In this document: in pieces, positions 35,721-46,940 of the stretch
How positions within the stretch are numbered: the first letter of the stretch is position 1
How the letters are laid out: each line of letters opens with the position of its first letter
Assembly: GCA_963556195.1 (NCBI GenBank)
Contig: OY744519.1
Coordinates: 33,912,801 to 33,976,800, forward strand
Source: Sepiola atlantica
Taxonomy: Eukaryota > Mollusca > Cephalopoda > Sepiida > Sepiolidae
Direction of reading: 5' to 3'
DNA length: 64,000 bases
Position numbers and translations under genes: made by a program
The notes under the pieces: model-generated
What the model was told of the DNA's origin: nothing
The model's database searches: none
The model's input: the letters and a program-made list of their open reading frames with translations, nothing else

Positions 35721-37161
35721 TTTGCTGGTCGGGGTACTGTCGATATGATCTTTTCCTTCCGCCAGGTTGCCGAGAAAGTTCGGAAAAAAAACGAGAAGTT
35801 GTATATGGTTTTCATTGACCTTACAAAGGCCTTTGACACAGTAAACCGTGAAGCCCTCTGGAAAGTGTTGGACAAGCTGGAAATACCTGACAACATGCTG
35901 AATGTAATTATTTCTTTCCATGGTGGAATGAAGGCATCGGTTGTTTCAAATAGAGAGTCTTCAGAACCTTTCAATGTGACAAATGGTACCAAACAGGGTT
36001 GCGTAATGGCACCTGTGCTATTTGCTTTGTTCTTTTCAGTTATGCTGAAATATGCTTTCGCTGATATAGATACTGGGGTGGAGTTTAAATTTAGAACAAG
36101 TGGTGGTCTCTTCAACCAGCAACGTTTCAAAGCTAAAACCCTTCTTCGACAAACTGTCATCAGGGATCTTTTGTTTGCAGATGACGCTGCACTTTGTGCA
36201 ACATCTCGGGAGGAAGCGCAACTGCTTGTGGACAGGTTTTTGGCTGCCTGCAAGGCTTTTGGTCTGACAATCAGTATCAAGAAAACAGAAGTGATTCACC
36301 AACCTCGCCCCATGCCTAAACAAGTTCAGGGTGTGAAGCAACGGTTACCAGTAAAGCAACGACCACCAGTACACAGTTTTCCAGATATTCCAATCCAAGT
36401 GGACGGTAAAGATCTGAAATATGTGAAAAACTTCACTTATCTTATGAGTAATTGCGAAAGCAACCACTGCATTTGAAAAACTGCGTCATCGGTTATGGAA
36501 AGACAGGGGGATAAGTTTGAGAACAAAAGTACTTGTGTATAGAGCAGTTGTGCTAACATCACTGCTTTATGGATCGGAATCATGGACAGTCTATCGCGGT
36601 CACATTCAGAAGCTTGATGTCTTTCACAAAAATTGCCTTAGAACGATTCGTGGTGTCACCCTAAGAAATCGGATGTCTAATGCGGACCTATTTACATGCT
36701 GCGGTATTGGCGGAATTGAAAGCTTTTTGATGCAATCACAACTGCGTTGGGCAGGACATGTCTTAAGTATGGAAGATGATAGAATACCAAAGCAACTGAT
36801 GTACGGCGAGCTCAACAGTGGAAGGCGAAATGTGGGTCGACCGCTGCTTCGCTTTAAGGACAAGTTGAAGATGAATTTGACATCTACCAATATTGCTTAT
36901 CGTGATTTTGAACAGCTTGCTTCTAGACGGAAGGAATGGCGATCTGACTGCCAGAGGGGCATCAGGTGGTTCTCTGTAACTGCCATTGATCAACAGCGCG
37001 AAAGACGCGAAAGAACAAAAACATCTATAAGTATCCCAGCCTATTTTTCTCAAGATCTTCCTTCTTTCATCCATTGTGGGCTGGTTTGCAAATCTCTCGC
37101 AGGACTCAAATGCCATTTACGATTGAGTAAATGTAGGCATGCGACATCCATCGAAGACTAA
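35721..37161 (+). pseudogene. LINE reverse transcriptase, 5'-truncated and frameshifted
   Basis: The frame from 35712 (255 codons with stop) has the RT signatures in order: FIDLTKAFD (residues 34-42, catalytic Asp), GTKQGCVMAP (92-101), LLFADDAAL (153-161, catalytic FADD) and KTEVI. After FTYL (about 36443) roughly 45 bases are missing and the frame shifts. The second frame continues from about 36450 with IAKATTAFEKL, LLYGSESWTVY, LRWAGHVLSMEDDRIPKQL and GRRNVGRPLLRFKDKL, then a C-terminal CGLVCKSLAGLKCHL finger-like motif and a stop at 37159-37161. The endonuclease and N-terminal half of the protein are absent. It is a member of the endonuclease/RT LINE proteins common in invertebrates; the clade is not resolved from this fragment. 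Confidence 0.92.
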
Positions 37162-37213
37162 ACAAATTTTAAGTTGGTAAGACCTCATACGTCGAAATCG
37201 ACGTGAGAGTCCA

Positions 37214-37215
<2 letters not shown>

Positions 37216-37270
<55 letters not shown>
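37216..37270. repeat. (TA)n splitting a hammerhead unit
   Basis: Separates the LINE end from the family-2 3' fragment. Confidence 0.97.
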
Positions 37271-37274
<4 letters not shown>

Positions 37275-37325
37275 ATGAAACACATGTGTATGTGGATAAG
37301 AATTTTAAAATATTTATCATATATA
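37268..37325 (+). repeat. 3' fragment of a family-2 hammerhead unit
   Basis: GAAA (37275-37278), CACATGTG (37279-37286), TA and TGTGG, then GGATAAGAATTTTAAAA, match the 3' half of the unit at 37.5 kb. The 5' half is replaced by the (TA)n array at 37216-37270. Confidence 0.6.
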
Positions 37326-37439
37326 TATTGTTTATAGCCCCCTTAATGCTATGACGGGCACTTTAATAGAATTATAATTAGGCTGTCAAATTTAATACGT
37401 AATGCGAAGTACCGTTCGACCGGGCGTTGAACACTGTTT

Positions 37440-37645
37440 ATAACATCCTTCGAGATATGTCCGCTTGCAAAGGCATAAATAAACCTTAATTATATTACTT
37501 TCACCGCGGTTGTTGACTTGAGTCTGAGGTTCGAATCGTGTGACTGACAGAACAATCATCCCCCACACTGATGATTCTCGGAAAAAGATTAAACACATGT
37601 GTACTTGGATAGGAATTAAAAATGTTTATCATAATATTTTATATA
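37440..37645 (+). repeat. Family-2 hammerhead SINE-like unit, plus-strand copy
   Basis: B-box-like GAGGTTCGAATCGTG (near 37525), the linker TGTGACTGACAG, then a decayed hammerhead at 37562-37609. CTGATGA (37568-37574) is intact, GAAA has become TAAA (37590-37593), CACATGTG (37594-37601) is intact, and the 3' strand of stem I is mutated. It ends against the mariner's left TA at 37646. Confidence 0.65.
37562..37609 (+). ncRNA. Decayed hammerhead (GAAA mutated to TAAA)
   Basis: Core CTGATGA and palindromic stem III are kept, but loss of the invariant G12 and poor stem I pairing predict no activity. Confidence 0.55.
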
Positions 37646-37647
37646 TA

Positions 37648-38896
37648 TTAGGTTCGTGCAAAAACAATGGTGTTGTCTCACATATGTTATATTTATATAT
37701 GTTTTCTGAATTAATTTATTGATAAATATAGCGTTGTTATAGGTCATTTTAAAGCGCGTTGTTCACTCTATCGAATCGTGTTATTCGTTTCCATTTTTAA
37801 TCTCTTCATTTATTGTTTTTGCGGGCTTTTCGACAGCATGGGCAAAATTGAAATGCGCACGATATTCTTGTTCCATTTCAAACTAGGCCGAAAAGCTGCC
37901 GAGACAGCTTGTGACATAAATGGTGCGTTTGACCCAGGAACCACTAACGAACGTACGGTACAAAGGTAGTTCAAGAAATTTCGCAATGGTGACGAGAGCC
38001 TCGAAGATGAAGACGGTCAAGGCCGGCGGACTGCGGTTGATAACGAAGATCTGAAAGCCTTAATTGAAGCCGATCCTCGCAAAACCACACGAGAAGTTGC
38101 TGATGAACTTGAGGTCGACCACTCAACAGTCGTTCGCAATTTGAAGCAAATAGGGAAGTAAAAAAAAGCCGGATAAATGGGTGCCGCACGAATTGAACGA
38201 TAATCAAAAAAATCGTCGTTTTGAGGTGTCTTCTACGCTCTTGCTGCGCAACAGAAACTGCTCATTTCTCAAGCGAATTGTGACGTGTGATGAGAAGTGG
38301 ATCCTCTACGACAATTGGCGACGTTCGGCACAGTGGTTGGATGCCGACGAAGCTCCAAAACACTTCCCGAAGCCGAAATTGCACCCAAATGGTGACTGTT
38401 TGGTGGTCTGCGACCGGTCTCATCCATCACAGCTTCTTGAATCCGGACGAAACGATTGCGGCGGAGAAGTACTGCACCAGAAGCTCCAACGTATGCGCCC
38501 GAGATCGCAAGGACCAATTCTCCTCCATGACAACGCTCGCCCGCATGTTGCACAACTGACCCTGCAGAAGCTGAACAAATTGGGCTACGAGACTCTGTCT
38601 CATCCTCCATATTCACCGGACCTCTCGCCCACCGATTATCACTTTTTCAAGCATCTCGACAACTTCCTGCGCGAGAAATGCTTCAAAGCCGAGATGATGC
38701 CGAATCGGCCTTCAATGACTTAATCGCTTCCAGAACTCCGGATTTTTATGATAATGGAATAAATAAATTTGTTTCTCGTTGGAAAAAATGTGTTGATTCT
38801 AATGGTTCTTATTTTGATTAATAAAGTTGGTATAAAAGAAACTATGGCCTTTTGAAGTTGAACGTCAAAAAACGCCATTGTTTTTGCACCAACCCA

Positions 38897-38897
<1 letters not shown>
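37648..38897 (+). mobile_element. Full-length mariner transposon, inactive
   Basis: Terminal inverted repeats TTAGGTTCGTGCAAAAACAA (37648) and, on the other strand, TTGGGTTGGTGCAAAAACAA (from 38897) match at all but two positions. TA lies outside both ends (37646-37647 and 38898-38899), the mariner target duplication. The length of 1250 bp is normal for the family. The end sequence and the D,D(34)D transposase place it near the human Hsmar1/SETMAR type (inference). It landed at the end of a hammerhead SINE unit, beside a (TA)n array. Confidence 0.95.
37838..38821 (+). pseudogene. Mariner transposase, dead by one stop and several shifts
   Basis: The protein starts at MGKIEMRTIFLFHF (37838). 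The helix-turn-helix part reads AAETACDINGAF and NERTVQR, where the following conserved Trp codon is TAG (37967-37969). It continues FKKFRNGDESLEDEDGQGRR. An A8 run at 38160-38167 shifts frame. The catalytic residues are present: Asp in CDEKW (38289-38291), Asp in LLHDNARPH (38529-38531) and Asp in LSPTDYHFF (38634-38636), 34 residues apart. Two compensating shifts lie near 38395 and 38485 (VWWSATGLIHHSFLNPDETI is in another frame), and a further one-base loss near 38695. The C-terminus FVSRWKKCVD ends at a TAA at 38819-38821. It cannot make a working enzyme as it stands. Confidence 0.95.

Positions 38898-38949
<52 letters not shown>
38898..38949. repeat. (TA)n-(GA)n at the mariner's right end
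   Basis: The mariner's right TA duplicate is the first TA of this array. Confidence 0.97.
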
Positions 38950-38952
<3 letters not shown>

Positions 38953-39040
38953 TTAGGGCATTGATTGTTATTGAAGATGTTGATACTGAAAACCTTGGTG
39001 GAGTTCCCTTAATGAGGAGGAATGACATGTCGATAAACTT

Positions 39041-39489
39041 TTGCTAAATCTGAGATCTATGTTGGAACACCCGGATTGGCCTCATCCTAACATAAGGCAT
39101 GTTCGACGTGCTCACGTTTTGTGTGCCCTACACACATACGCACAATCCAAAGTTTGTTTTAGTAAGTACTCGAGAATTGCGAATATGCCATTGAACTTAA
39201 TTGGAACCCAGTTGGCTTGGTATCGTAAAGAAGTCGGTTACAACAAATACTTACAAGGAACACAAGGGTCAAGGTGCGACTTTTAAACACCAGCAACGAA
39301 CTGTTACAAATATGGAGCTCACAACATCTCTACCAGGCGGTACTCACGTTTACCTCACCAACAACTTATGGCCGGCACGTGTCTATTAAGATTTTACCAA
39401 CCACAAGAAGGGCATTCCACCGTGTAGTTATTGATCCACCTCGAGAAAGATTCCAACAATTATCTGCTGAATTCACCGATGCATTTTAA
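39041..39489 (+). other. Overlapping short ORFs in unassigned sequence
   Basis: Three overlapping frames (39041-39286, 39201-39389, 39274-39489) have relatively protein-like composition, for example NIRHVRRAHVLCALHTYAQS. I recognise no domain, and no single frame spans the segment. It could be a decayed element fragment. Confidence 0.25.
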
Positions 39490-39605
39490 TGTGATCTAGT
39501 TGTGTATAATGGCTCGGCTTTTAAACAACAACCAGCTAGAACCTAATATGAAAAGTAAACAGTTGATTAGTTAGCTTATCTAAGAGTTGAAGATTTTTTA
39601 ATTTT

Positions 39606-39930
39606 TTATTTTTTTTAACCTAGTTCACCCCGAACAAGGCAGGCCGCCACTGTAGACTTAAGGGGCTACTGAGAAGAAAGAAAAGGGGAGAAGGTTGAGG
39701 GGGATCAACCTAAACTGGAATCTGTGCAGCGAGATGTCTGCTTACATTAATTTTAAATTTCTGCATGTCAGTACTGTCGGGGAAACGGGGCAGGGAGGGA
39801 GTTCCAGAGGCCAGCAGCACGAGGAAAGAAGCTATTTGAGTAGAAAGCTTTCCGGCATCTGGGGACCTCCACAGTGAATGGATGGGATTTAGTTGATTGT
39901 CGAGTTGGTCTAGTGAATTTAGTTGGTGCA
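39606..39930 (-). pseudogene. LINE 3' end, inverted relative of the 12.5 kb copy
   Basis: On the minus strand: KFTRPTRQSTKSHPFTVEVP, CRKAFYSNSFFPRAAGLWNS, then a frame change to MQKFKINVSRHLAAQ. The 3' UTR has CTCAGTAGCCCCTTAAGTCT, CCTGCCTTGTTC and an A-rich end near 39612. It lines up with 12830-13140. It begins at KFT (5' truncation), and the sequence beyond 39930 is unrelated. Confidence 0.88.
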
Positions 39931-40133
39931 ATAACTTTAGCTACGCTACACATCATATAAGACCTCGAGAGATAGAGAACGCCAACCGCTCGTTCTGTTG
40001 TGAAACCAAAGACCACGCAAGAGGAAGCAATACAAAAGCAACCCCAACACAAAAACGTTAAGAAAATAAAAGAAGGATAAACGCACCCGGAATCAAAAGG
40101 GAGTTTTGTGTTACTTTCTTTGTTCGTAAATTC

Positions 40134-40230
40134 TGTCGTCGTCGTCGTCGTCGTCGTCGTTGTTGAAGAAGAAGAAGAAGAAGAAGAAGAAGAAGAAGAA
40201 GAAGAAGAAGAAGAAGCAGAAGAAGAAAAT
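40134..40230. repeat. (GTC)n and (GAA)n compound array
   Basis: Nine or so GTC units, then about 20 GAA units. The poly-Lys ORF is an artefact. Confidence 0.95.
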
Positions 40231-40436
40231 GGCTCTTAGTTTAAGAATTGAAGCTATATCTAAGTTAAACAAATTAAAATCGGCTCCTTCTTTAAGAATA
40301 TGCCTGCCTCCAGAGACAAGTAATAAGAAAACTTTAGAAACCTGTTTTTGTACCATGGACCCGTTTCATACAAGACAAATGTTTCCACGAAGCTGCGACG
40401 GCGATGAGGTTCACGACTAACGCAGCAAGCGGCAAA

Positions 40437-40511
40437 GTGGAAGTAATTTATCACAGTAAAAGTGGAAGTAATTTATCACAGTAAAAGTGGAAGTAATTTA
40501 TCACAGTAAAA
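40437..40511. repeat. 25-bp tandem repeat, 3 units
   Basis: GTGGAAGTAATTTATCACAG recurs with period 25 (AAGTAATTTA at 40441, 40466, 40491), identical. Confidence 0.95.
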
Positions 40512-40514
40512 GTT

Positions 40515-41995
40515 AAATAATAAAAAAACAGATTTTATTAATGTGACTCAGTTCCATTTGAGTATCGCCAACAAATGAATTATGAAACACTTTTTGTGAA
40601 ACTTACTTTCAAGTACGATAGGACAACATTTCAAATTGGGTGTTGGTATTCATTAATTACGTTCACTTCGTCGCCTGCTGCGTTAGGCATCAATGCGGCC
40701 GTGTTAATCACTGGAGCACTAAAACAGGAGATCAACCGGAAGTGGCGATTTTTGTTTTTTTTCAAAATAACACACCCTGCCGACTGCGCTAATCAATAAA
40801 AAGAACAGAAAAGGAAAATGACACGTTTTTGTTATTTATATATGGCCCGGTGTCAAATTATTCACAACACGGTATTGGCCTGTGGCCCGGTAAATAGTGA
40901 CCCCTGCTTTAGACGGATAATCGCGAAAGAAATAAAAATAGATGAGATACTAACGTTGTCTCTGGAATTGGCAAGCAAGTTACAATTGCTATCGATTATA
41001 TTGCACTCTCTTTCGCACTTATATTATCGCTGAGAAAAAGTGTAACGTTGTAAGGTAGGATAAACAATAAAAATGAGGATAACTGTCGCAAATGCAATAG
41101 TGATGATGGGAAATATGATGGGAAATTTAAAAATAGCGCATTTGACCATAAAATTCTGACACAGATAATTCTAGAATTGGGGGATTTGACCCAAAATGTT
41201 CAAACGAAATCTAATTATCACGGGAAAGAATTAAGTGAGAAAAAAGTTGACAATAACAATACATTGTCGGCTCGTCACACATGTAAAGAATGTAATTAAA
41301 ATCGGTGTCGGAATTTTATTTTATTTCTGACAGAATTTACAAAAGTAACTCGCTAGAAAACAAAGCAACAATGACTACGAAATGGTTTTATAATAATGGA
41401 AATAAATACATAGTCAGACAGAGAGAGAGAGACAGAGAGAGAGAGAAGGAGAGAGAGAGAGAGAGAGTGAGTGAGTGAGTTTTAGTTTTTCGCGGTCGAG
41501 ACAAGCACACGCCCTCCACACATACACGCGTTTTAAGGCGACCTATTGCGATCACAGCTATACACACATGTGTACACTAGCTAAGTGAATCCTCATCAGA
41601 ACAAGCGGCAGCAATGGTTTAAAGAAAAGAAAAATATAATTCAAAATGCGTCTCTTTTGTATCTGTTTTGCTGTCAACACTCCCTCGGAAGCCGCTACGA
41701 CGACGAAATCACCACTTTGTTCTGATCCCCACAGTTTTTATATTTTGGGCACTATAGTGAAACAAGGGTTGCGTAATCCCAATACCACACCTCTTTTGAA
41801 CCGGAATTGTTTGCGATCAGTGGAGAAGTCCAGGACGACTAAAAACAATGCTAGGATAAGCAGAGAAAGACATGCCTTATTTCGGAGTTTTCCATTTCCA
41901 ATGCTAGTTGCACAACAGCGTCTTGCTAATCTAGTCTACCATACTATTTAATCCCTAACTGAAGGAAGTATATATCGATTCATACATTTTCCAAG
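40515..41995. other. No gene identified
   Basis: Short ORFs at 40575-41033 and a 101-codon ORF at 41646-41951, none with a domain I know. Confidence 0.45.
41417..41480. repeat. (GA)n with (GAGT)n end
   Basis: GA/CAGA mix, then GTGAGTGAGTGAGT. Confidence 0.95.
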
Positions 41996-41998
41996 GGT

Positions 41999-42392
41999 AT
42001 TCCATGATAAATGCCAATATATTGAAATCATATGCCCTTAATAGGGTTAAGATAAAAATTCATATACACTAAATGTACAAAAGCAAGGAAATTCCCATTT
42101 TTTACACTTTTATTGTCATTAAGGGTATGCGAGCACAACAGGGCTATGTATTTTACTTGTAGGAATTTTTCTTCAGCGCACCTCACACACTTCATCCACT
42201 CATGCATAGATATTTATTCTGTAGTGATGTGATAATGAAATGGTTTGGTTGATATGTAGTCATACCCTTAATGACAATAAAAGTGTAAAAATTTGGGAAT
42301 TTCATTGCTTTTGTACATTTAGTGTATATGAATTTTCATCTTAACCCTATTAAGGGCATATGATTTCAATATACTGCCATTTATAATGGAAT
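41999..42392. mobile_element. MITE-like element with ~130-bp inverted repeats
   Basis: Left arm (41999 to about 42130) and right arm (about 42262-42392) are close reverse complements. They share CATATGCCCTTAATAGGG, CATTTAGTGTATATGAAT-type and CATTAAGGGTATG blocks. The central loop of about 130 bases has no ORF. Confidence 0.85.
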
Positions 42393-42834
42393 GTCATTAC
42401 TTTTGTAAAGGTTATGCCTAAAGACAATGGTAATTTTTAAGGTTTTTTAATTTTCTGGAAAACTAAGGTATATGGTAACTGGAAATTAAAATGCCATCAA
42501 CTACACCCTTGAACCTCTATCTCTGCCAAAAATCAGCTGAATCCATCAAATAGTTGATGAGATACAGGGTGGCACACACGTACGTACGTACACACGGATA
42601 AAACAAAATCACTCCTGACCTTTCTGGATCTTTGGGTTGCCTTGACTAATGATGCTGAAATTCTACACACGTATAGAACCTATCAAATGAAAATTTTGTG
42701 CAAAGTTTTAACTAATTTAGTTTATTGGTTTTTGAGTTATGACTGATCAAAGAAATGAGATTTCTAGCATAGGTCGTTTTTAAAGTCTATTAAGGGATAG
42801 AGCGCTATCGCGCCTCCCTTGATTAATTGAAGTG

Positions 42835-42905
42835 ATGTAGTAGCCCCTATTGAACTCGAACCAGGCACGCCGAGTCCATGGTATACGCTTACAACGACGA
42901 CACCA
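42835..42905 (-). repeat. tRNA-like SINE head
   Basis: On the minus strand, GTGGCGTGGTGTCGTCG (A-box-like) is followed ~40 bases on by TGGTTCGAGTTC (B-box-like). Acceptor ends do not pair, so not a tRNA gene. Confidence 0.4.
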
Positions 42906-42909
42906 CGCC

Positions 42910-43660
42910 ACTTCATATAGGCGTATTTAGGTCATGAGAAGCAGTATTTGAAAAAATGTGTCTCGGTAGCAAAAATTACCATATTCAGAATTCTTTAAAT
43001 ATCAATTTCTTCAGAGCGTCCATTTTTGACGTAATTGGAATCCCCGCCAGCTTATAATAACACACAAAAATATAATTAAAAAAACAAACAACAAAAAATA
43101 ATTAAATTTTGTTATATTTATCCAAGGAGTCTCCTTATAAAGTTTCATGTTTAATGGTTCTAATTTCTTTTTCTTTTATTTTCATAATTTATACTAATTA
43201 CAAACTGGAGTATCCTGTCTGCACAAGATGCTAAGTGAAAACTATAATCTTATTGGTTTTATATTTCCTTCATTTTACGACATATCAACCCTTTTCGGTT
43301 GATTTAATACCGAACCACATCGTTTTGGTAAATGTTTTTTATTCCTCAATTTCTTAATATCTTCAAATATTCATTTATAATGTTGTGAACATTGCGATGC
43401 ATATTGAACAATGCAATGGATGCAAACGACACACCTGTAATGGAAAAGTTTCTGGATCTGGATTTGACCACCTGAAAAACTGATGTCATTATGGCAAAAG
43501 GTAATCACTTCTTAAAAACAAGGTTCTATGCTGAAAAAAATTGGTATCACACAGATGTCGTCAACTTCCGCTGATAAAGCCACTGTTAAGTCAGTTTTTA
43601 TGTCCATTGATGAAACAGCGGATTATTCACAAGTGGTCTCTGTGTGGTCTGATCAGAACT
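42910..43660. other. No gene seen
   Basis: Contains one TTTACGACATATCAACCC repeat copy at 43273. Confidence 0.6.
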
Positions 43661-43664
43661 GTCA

Positions 43665-43668
<4 letters not shown>

Positions 43669-43737
<69 letters not shown>
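43669..43737. repeat. (TA)n before dispersed repeat copy 2
   Basis: About 69 bases, uninterrupted. Confidence 0.98.
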
Positions 43738-43742
<5 letters not shown>

Positions 43743-43950
43743 GGAAGTTTCTCAACCATTAAAACTATATTAAAAAAAACAAAAAAAAACGTTTAGTCCC
43801 AAGTCTTTCAGTGGAAAATCACTCATGTAAGTCAATTTATTTAACACTATCTTAAGGGATCATCAGTTGTTTACCATGAAAAACTGTTTTGGGAATTTAA
43901 AAACAAGACAGTATTTAATTTCATGGCTTCCCAGCAGAGTTGATCAGACC
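43738..43950. repeat. Dispersed repeat next to TA array, copy 2
   Basis: Same blocks as 10420-10620 in the same orientation and again preceded by (TA)n, but about 30 bases shorter in the middle. Confidence 0.8.
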
Positions 43951-44600
43951 CCACTTCCCTTAAAAGACAAAAACATAAACGTTCCTTATACTAAATCTAC
44001 GTTTTGTTCCATATAAATGTTTTGCTAACTTATATTAGTTATTTAAAAAACAAAAAAAACAAAAATTTCCCTTACCTGTGCTGTTCGTCTGTCTAATAAA
44101 ATGTATCCGTTACTTACAAAAATGTTGCTGCATTTTAAAGTGTTTGGACGAATCCATTACACTATTATTTAGGTGATTAATGTATTATTTTTAGTTTTAT
44201 ATTATAAATATAAAAAATATCAACACATCAAAAAATAAATAAATATGTATATATATATACATATATACACATACATACATATATATACTTTTAGTCCCTC
44301 CTTCTCTTCCTCCTCCTTTGTTGTCCATCTCCCCGTTGTCGTCAACCTCAAATAAATACTAATCTTCCTTGTTAACTTACAGTTTTTCTAATCTGCGTTC
44401 ACAAGCCAACTGTCAATTTTTTTCTTTTTCTCAGTGTTTCAAATCGGCGTTTATAAGCTAACCGTTATTTTTTTCTCTTTTTCTTCTTCTATAGATATAT
44501 ATAATATATATATATAAACACTTGTACAGTCAACGTAAATTAACCAACGTTTAGATGATATTACATTTCTTCAAGACTGCATGAAATAAAAAATGAAAAA

Positions 44601-44830
<230 letters not shown>

Positions 44831-44940
44831 TTTAACTTACTACCTAGCTCTACTCACATATTGAGCACTGTTAAAGTAGATACTGAAAATCGATACATAA
44901 AATATTATATCTCTTTATAGCATTTTATGTGGATGCATGA

Positions 44941-44943
<3 letters not shown>

Positions 44944-45004
<61 letters not shown>
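44944..45004. repeat. (TA)n
   Basis: Between the 44.7 kb fold-back repeat and the 45.2 kb hammerhead relic. Confidence 0.98.
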
Positions 45005-45006
<2 letters not shown>

Positions 45007-45224
45007 CTAGTTGAGAATGTGTTGTAAAATACAGTACAACACTTTGTAACTTTGTATATCACATCAATATCAATATTAAATTTGTTTTAATTCATTGCAC
45101 TTCATAAACGCATCACACATTTTGAATTTTAAACGTCTGTTTCGCTTCGTAAAAAGAATAAAAACATTATTTCCGAATAATAGATGCTCCACATATATTC
45201 AATTTAACTATGCTTTTTCTTCAA

Positions 45225-45285
45225 GTAAATCGTCACCTTGAGGAGTCTTGAAATAAAGACAAAACGTCGATGAACGTATACACCA
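45225..45285 (+). repeat. Hammerhead-like relic, copy with AAGACAAAACG
   Basis: CTTGAGGAGTCTT, loop, AAGACAAAACGTCGATG parallels CTTGAGAAAGTCTTTA...TAAAGACGAAACGTCG at 51063-51100. It looks like a hammerhead with one inserted T in the core and GAAA turned to AAAA. Confidence 0.4.
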
Positions 45286-45337
45286 TGCTCAGCCTTCAAT
45301 TTTTGTTTATTACGTTAGTTAATTAATTCCATAACTA

Positions 45338-45340
<3 letters not shown>

Positions 45341-45411
<71 letters not shown>
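45341..45411. repeat. (TA)n before the 163-bp satellite
   Basis: Satellite hairpin starts about 20 bases later. Confidence 0.98.
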
Positions 45412-45414
<3 letters not shown>

Positions 45415-45424
45415 ATTCTCTTTA

Positions 45425-46140
45425 GTTGGTCCCCCGATTTATAAAATCGGGAGACCTATGTTTTGAGGCATTTCCGTCCGTCTGTCCGTCCGTCTGGATT
45501 TTTCTCTGCAACCATCCATTGAATTTTTCTGAAATTTTGCATGATGTTGTAACTTTGGTCAGGTTAGAATGTTACATTCTCCGATTTTGGGAAAAAAATC
45601 TGGTTAGCCCCCCAGGGGGTCAAAAGGCCCCGAAATGGCAAAAAATGACATTTTTGGCCCCCATAACTTTTCATCCATCCATTCAATTTCTCTGAAACTT
45701 GGCCAAAATGTGGAGGCAATTGTTTCTAATAGAAAATAAGTATCGCTGACCTTGGAAAAAATCTGGTTCGCGCCCCCAGGGGGTCAAAAGCCCCCAAAAT
45801 GACAAAAAATGACCATTTTCTCCCAATAACGTTTGATCCATCCATTCCATTTCTCTTAAACTTGGCCAAAATGTAGAGGTAATTGTTCCTAATAGAAAAT
45901 AAGTATCGCTAACCTTGGAAAAAATCTGGTTCGCGCCCCCCAGGGGGTCGAAAACCCCCAAAATGGCAAAAAATGACCATTTTCTCCCAATAACGTTTGA
46001 TCCATCCATTCAATTTTTCTGAAACTTGGCCAAAATGTAAGCGGTAATTGTTCTTGATATAAAATGAGCATCGTTGACCTCAGATAACTTCTGGTTCGCG
46101 CCCCCAGGGGCTCAAAGGGGGGTCAAAAATGCCCCAAATT
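45425..46140. repeat. 163-bp tandem repeat, 4 partial units, with hairpin start
   Basis: CTGGTT blocks occur at 45600, 45763, 45926 and 46091 (spacing 163, 163, 165). Each is followed by CCCCCAGGGGGTC, a CAAAA(A)TGACCATTTT run and TTTGATCCATCCATT. The array opens with CCCGATTTATAAAATCGGG (a hairpin, 45433) and a TCCGTCCGTCTG run. The open frames on both strands follow the repeat, not a gene. Confidence 0.88.
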
Positions 46141-46686
46141 GCCCAAATTTATTGCATTTTACACTCGCCACATCGAGTCACATACAGAGGGAGACCACGC
46201 ACGAGCGGCTTGTTTCATTCTACTTTAATCGAAGTTCTCAGAAATCAAGGAGGCCCTTCCTGGGGCTAACACTTGATCTCTATATGAGATACATAGATAT
46301 TCGAGCGTTCCATCAAAGTTCTCCTTTACCCATCAAGCGTTGAGTTTGTTAAGAACATTAAAATTCTCCCCAATTGACCAGTTGATTATGTTAAAGTATA
46401 AATTTCTTTTGGTTTCTTGATCTTACCGGATTCCAGGACAAGAATTATTCGGGTCTGGTGGCATATCCAGCTAAGTGTTGTTACTTGAGGTAACATCACT
46501 AACAGAAGGTGAACCATTCCTCGTATAGGCGTGTAGCCAAACCGAGGAGATCTTATTTGGGCTCCGAATACTATGTTATTTTGAATATTTGATCAGGGTT
46601 TACTTATAGTCTAAAGTAACCTTCATGTCAGGTTGTCCTTACAAACCCTTTTACAGAGGATGTGTCTAATAGGTAATTCAAACTCC

Positions 46687-46696
46687 ACACACACAT

Positions 46697-46774
<78 letters not shown>

Positions 46775-46802
46775 ATATGTATTATATATGTGTGTGTGTG
46801 TA
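46687..46802. repeat. (CA)n-(TA)n-(TG)n self-complementary array
   Basis: CA, TA, then TG, so the whole can fold on itself. Confidence 0.95.
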
Positions 46803-46924
46803 ACTTAACTCTGATTATTACTTAGCACCTATAGGCATTGCGCTACGGGTCTTTGTGGACTAAGGATACAATTACGAATTACTTAAGAGATCTACTCAGT
46901 CATCACTGACGGAACGAAGGCAAG

Positions 46925-46940
46925 CCCCCCCCCCCCCCGC
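46925..46940. repeat. Poly-C run
   Basis: About 13 Cs in 46926-46938. Confidence 0.95.

Noticed and set aside
38287..38559. Separate 90-codon gene overlapping the transposase
   Set aside because: It is the transposase reading frame after an indel, not another gene.
41550..41610. Minus-strand CTGATGAG with CACATGTG nearby
   Set aside because: Resembles family 2, but GAAA and stem II are absent. Too eroded to list as a ribozyme.
45683..46071. Minus ORFs of 60 and 108 codons with repeated WMDQTLLGENGHF
   Set aside because: The repeat in the peptide is the 163-bp satellite unit; no known domain.
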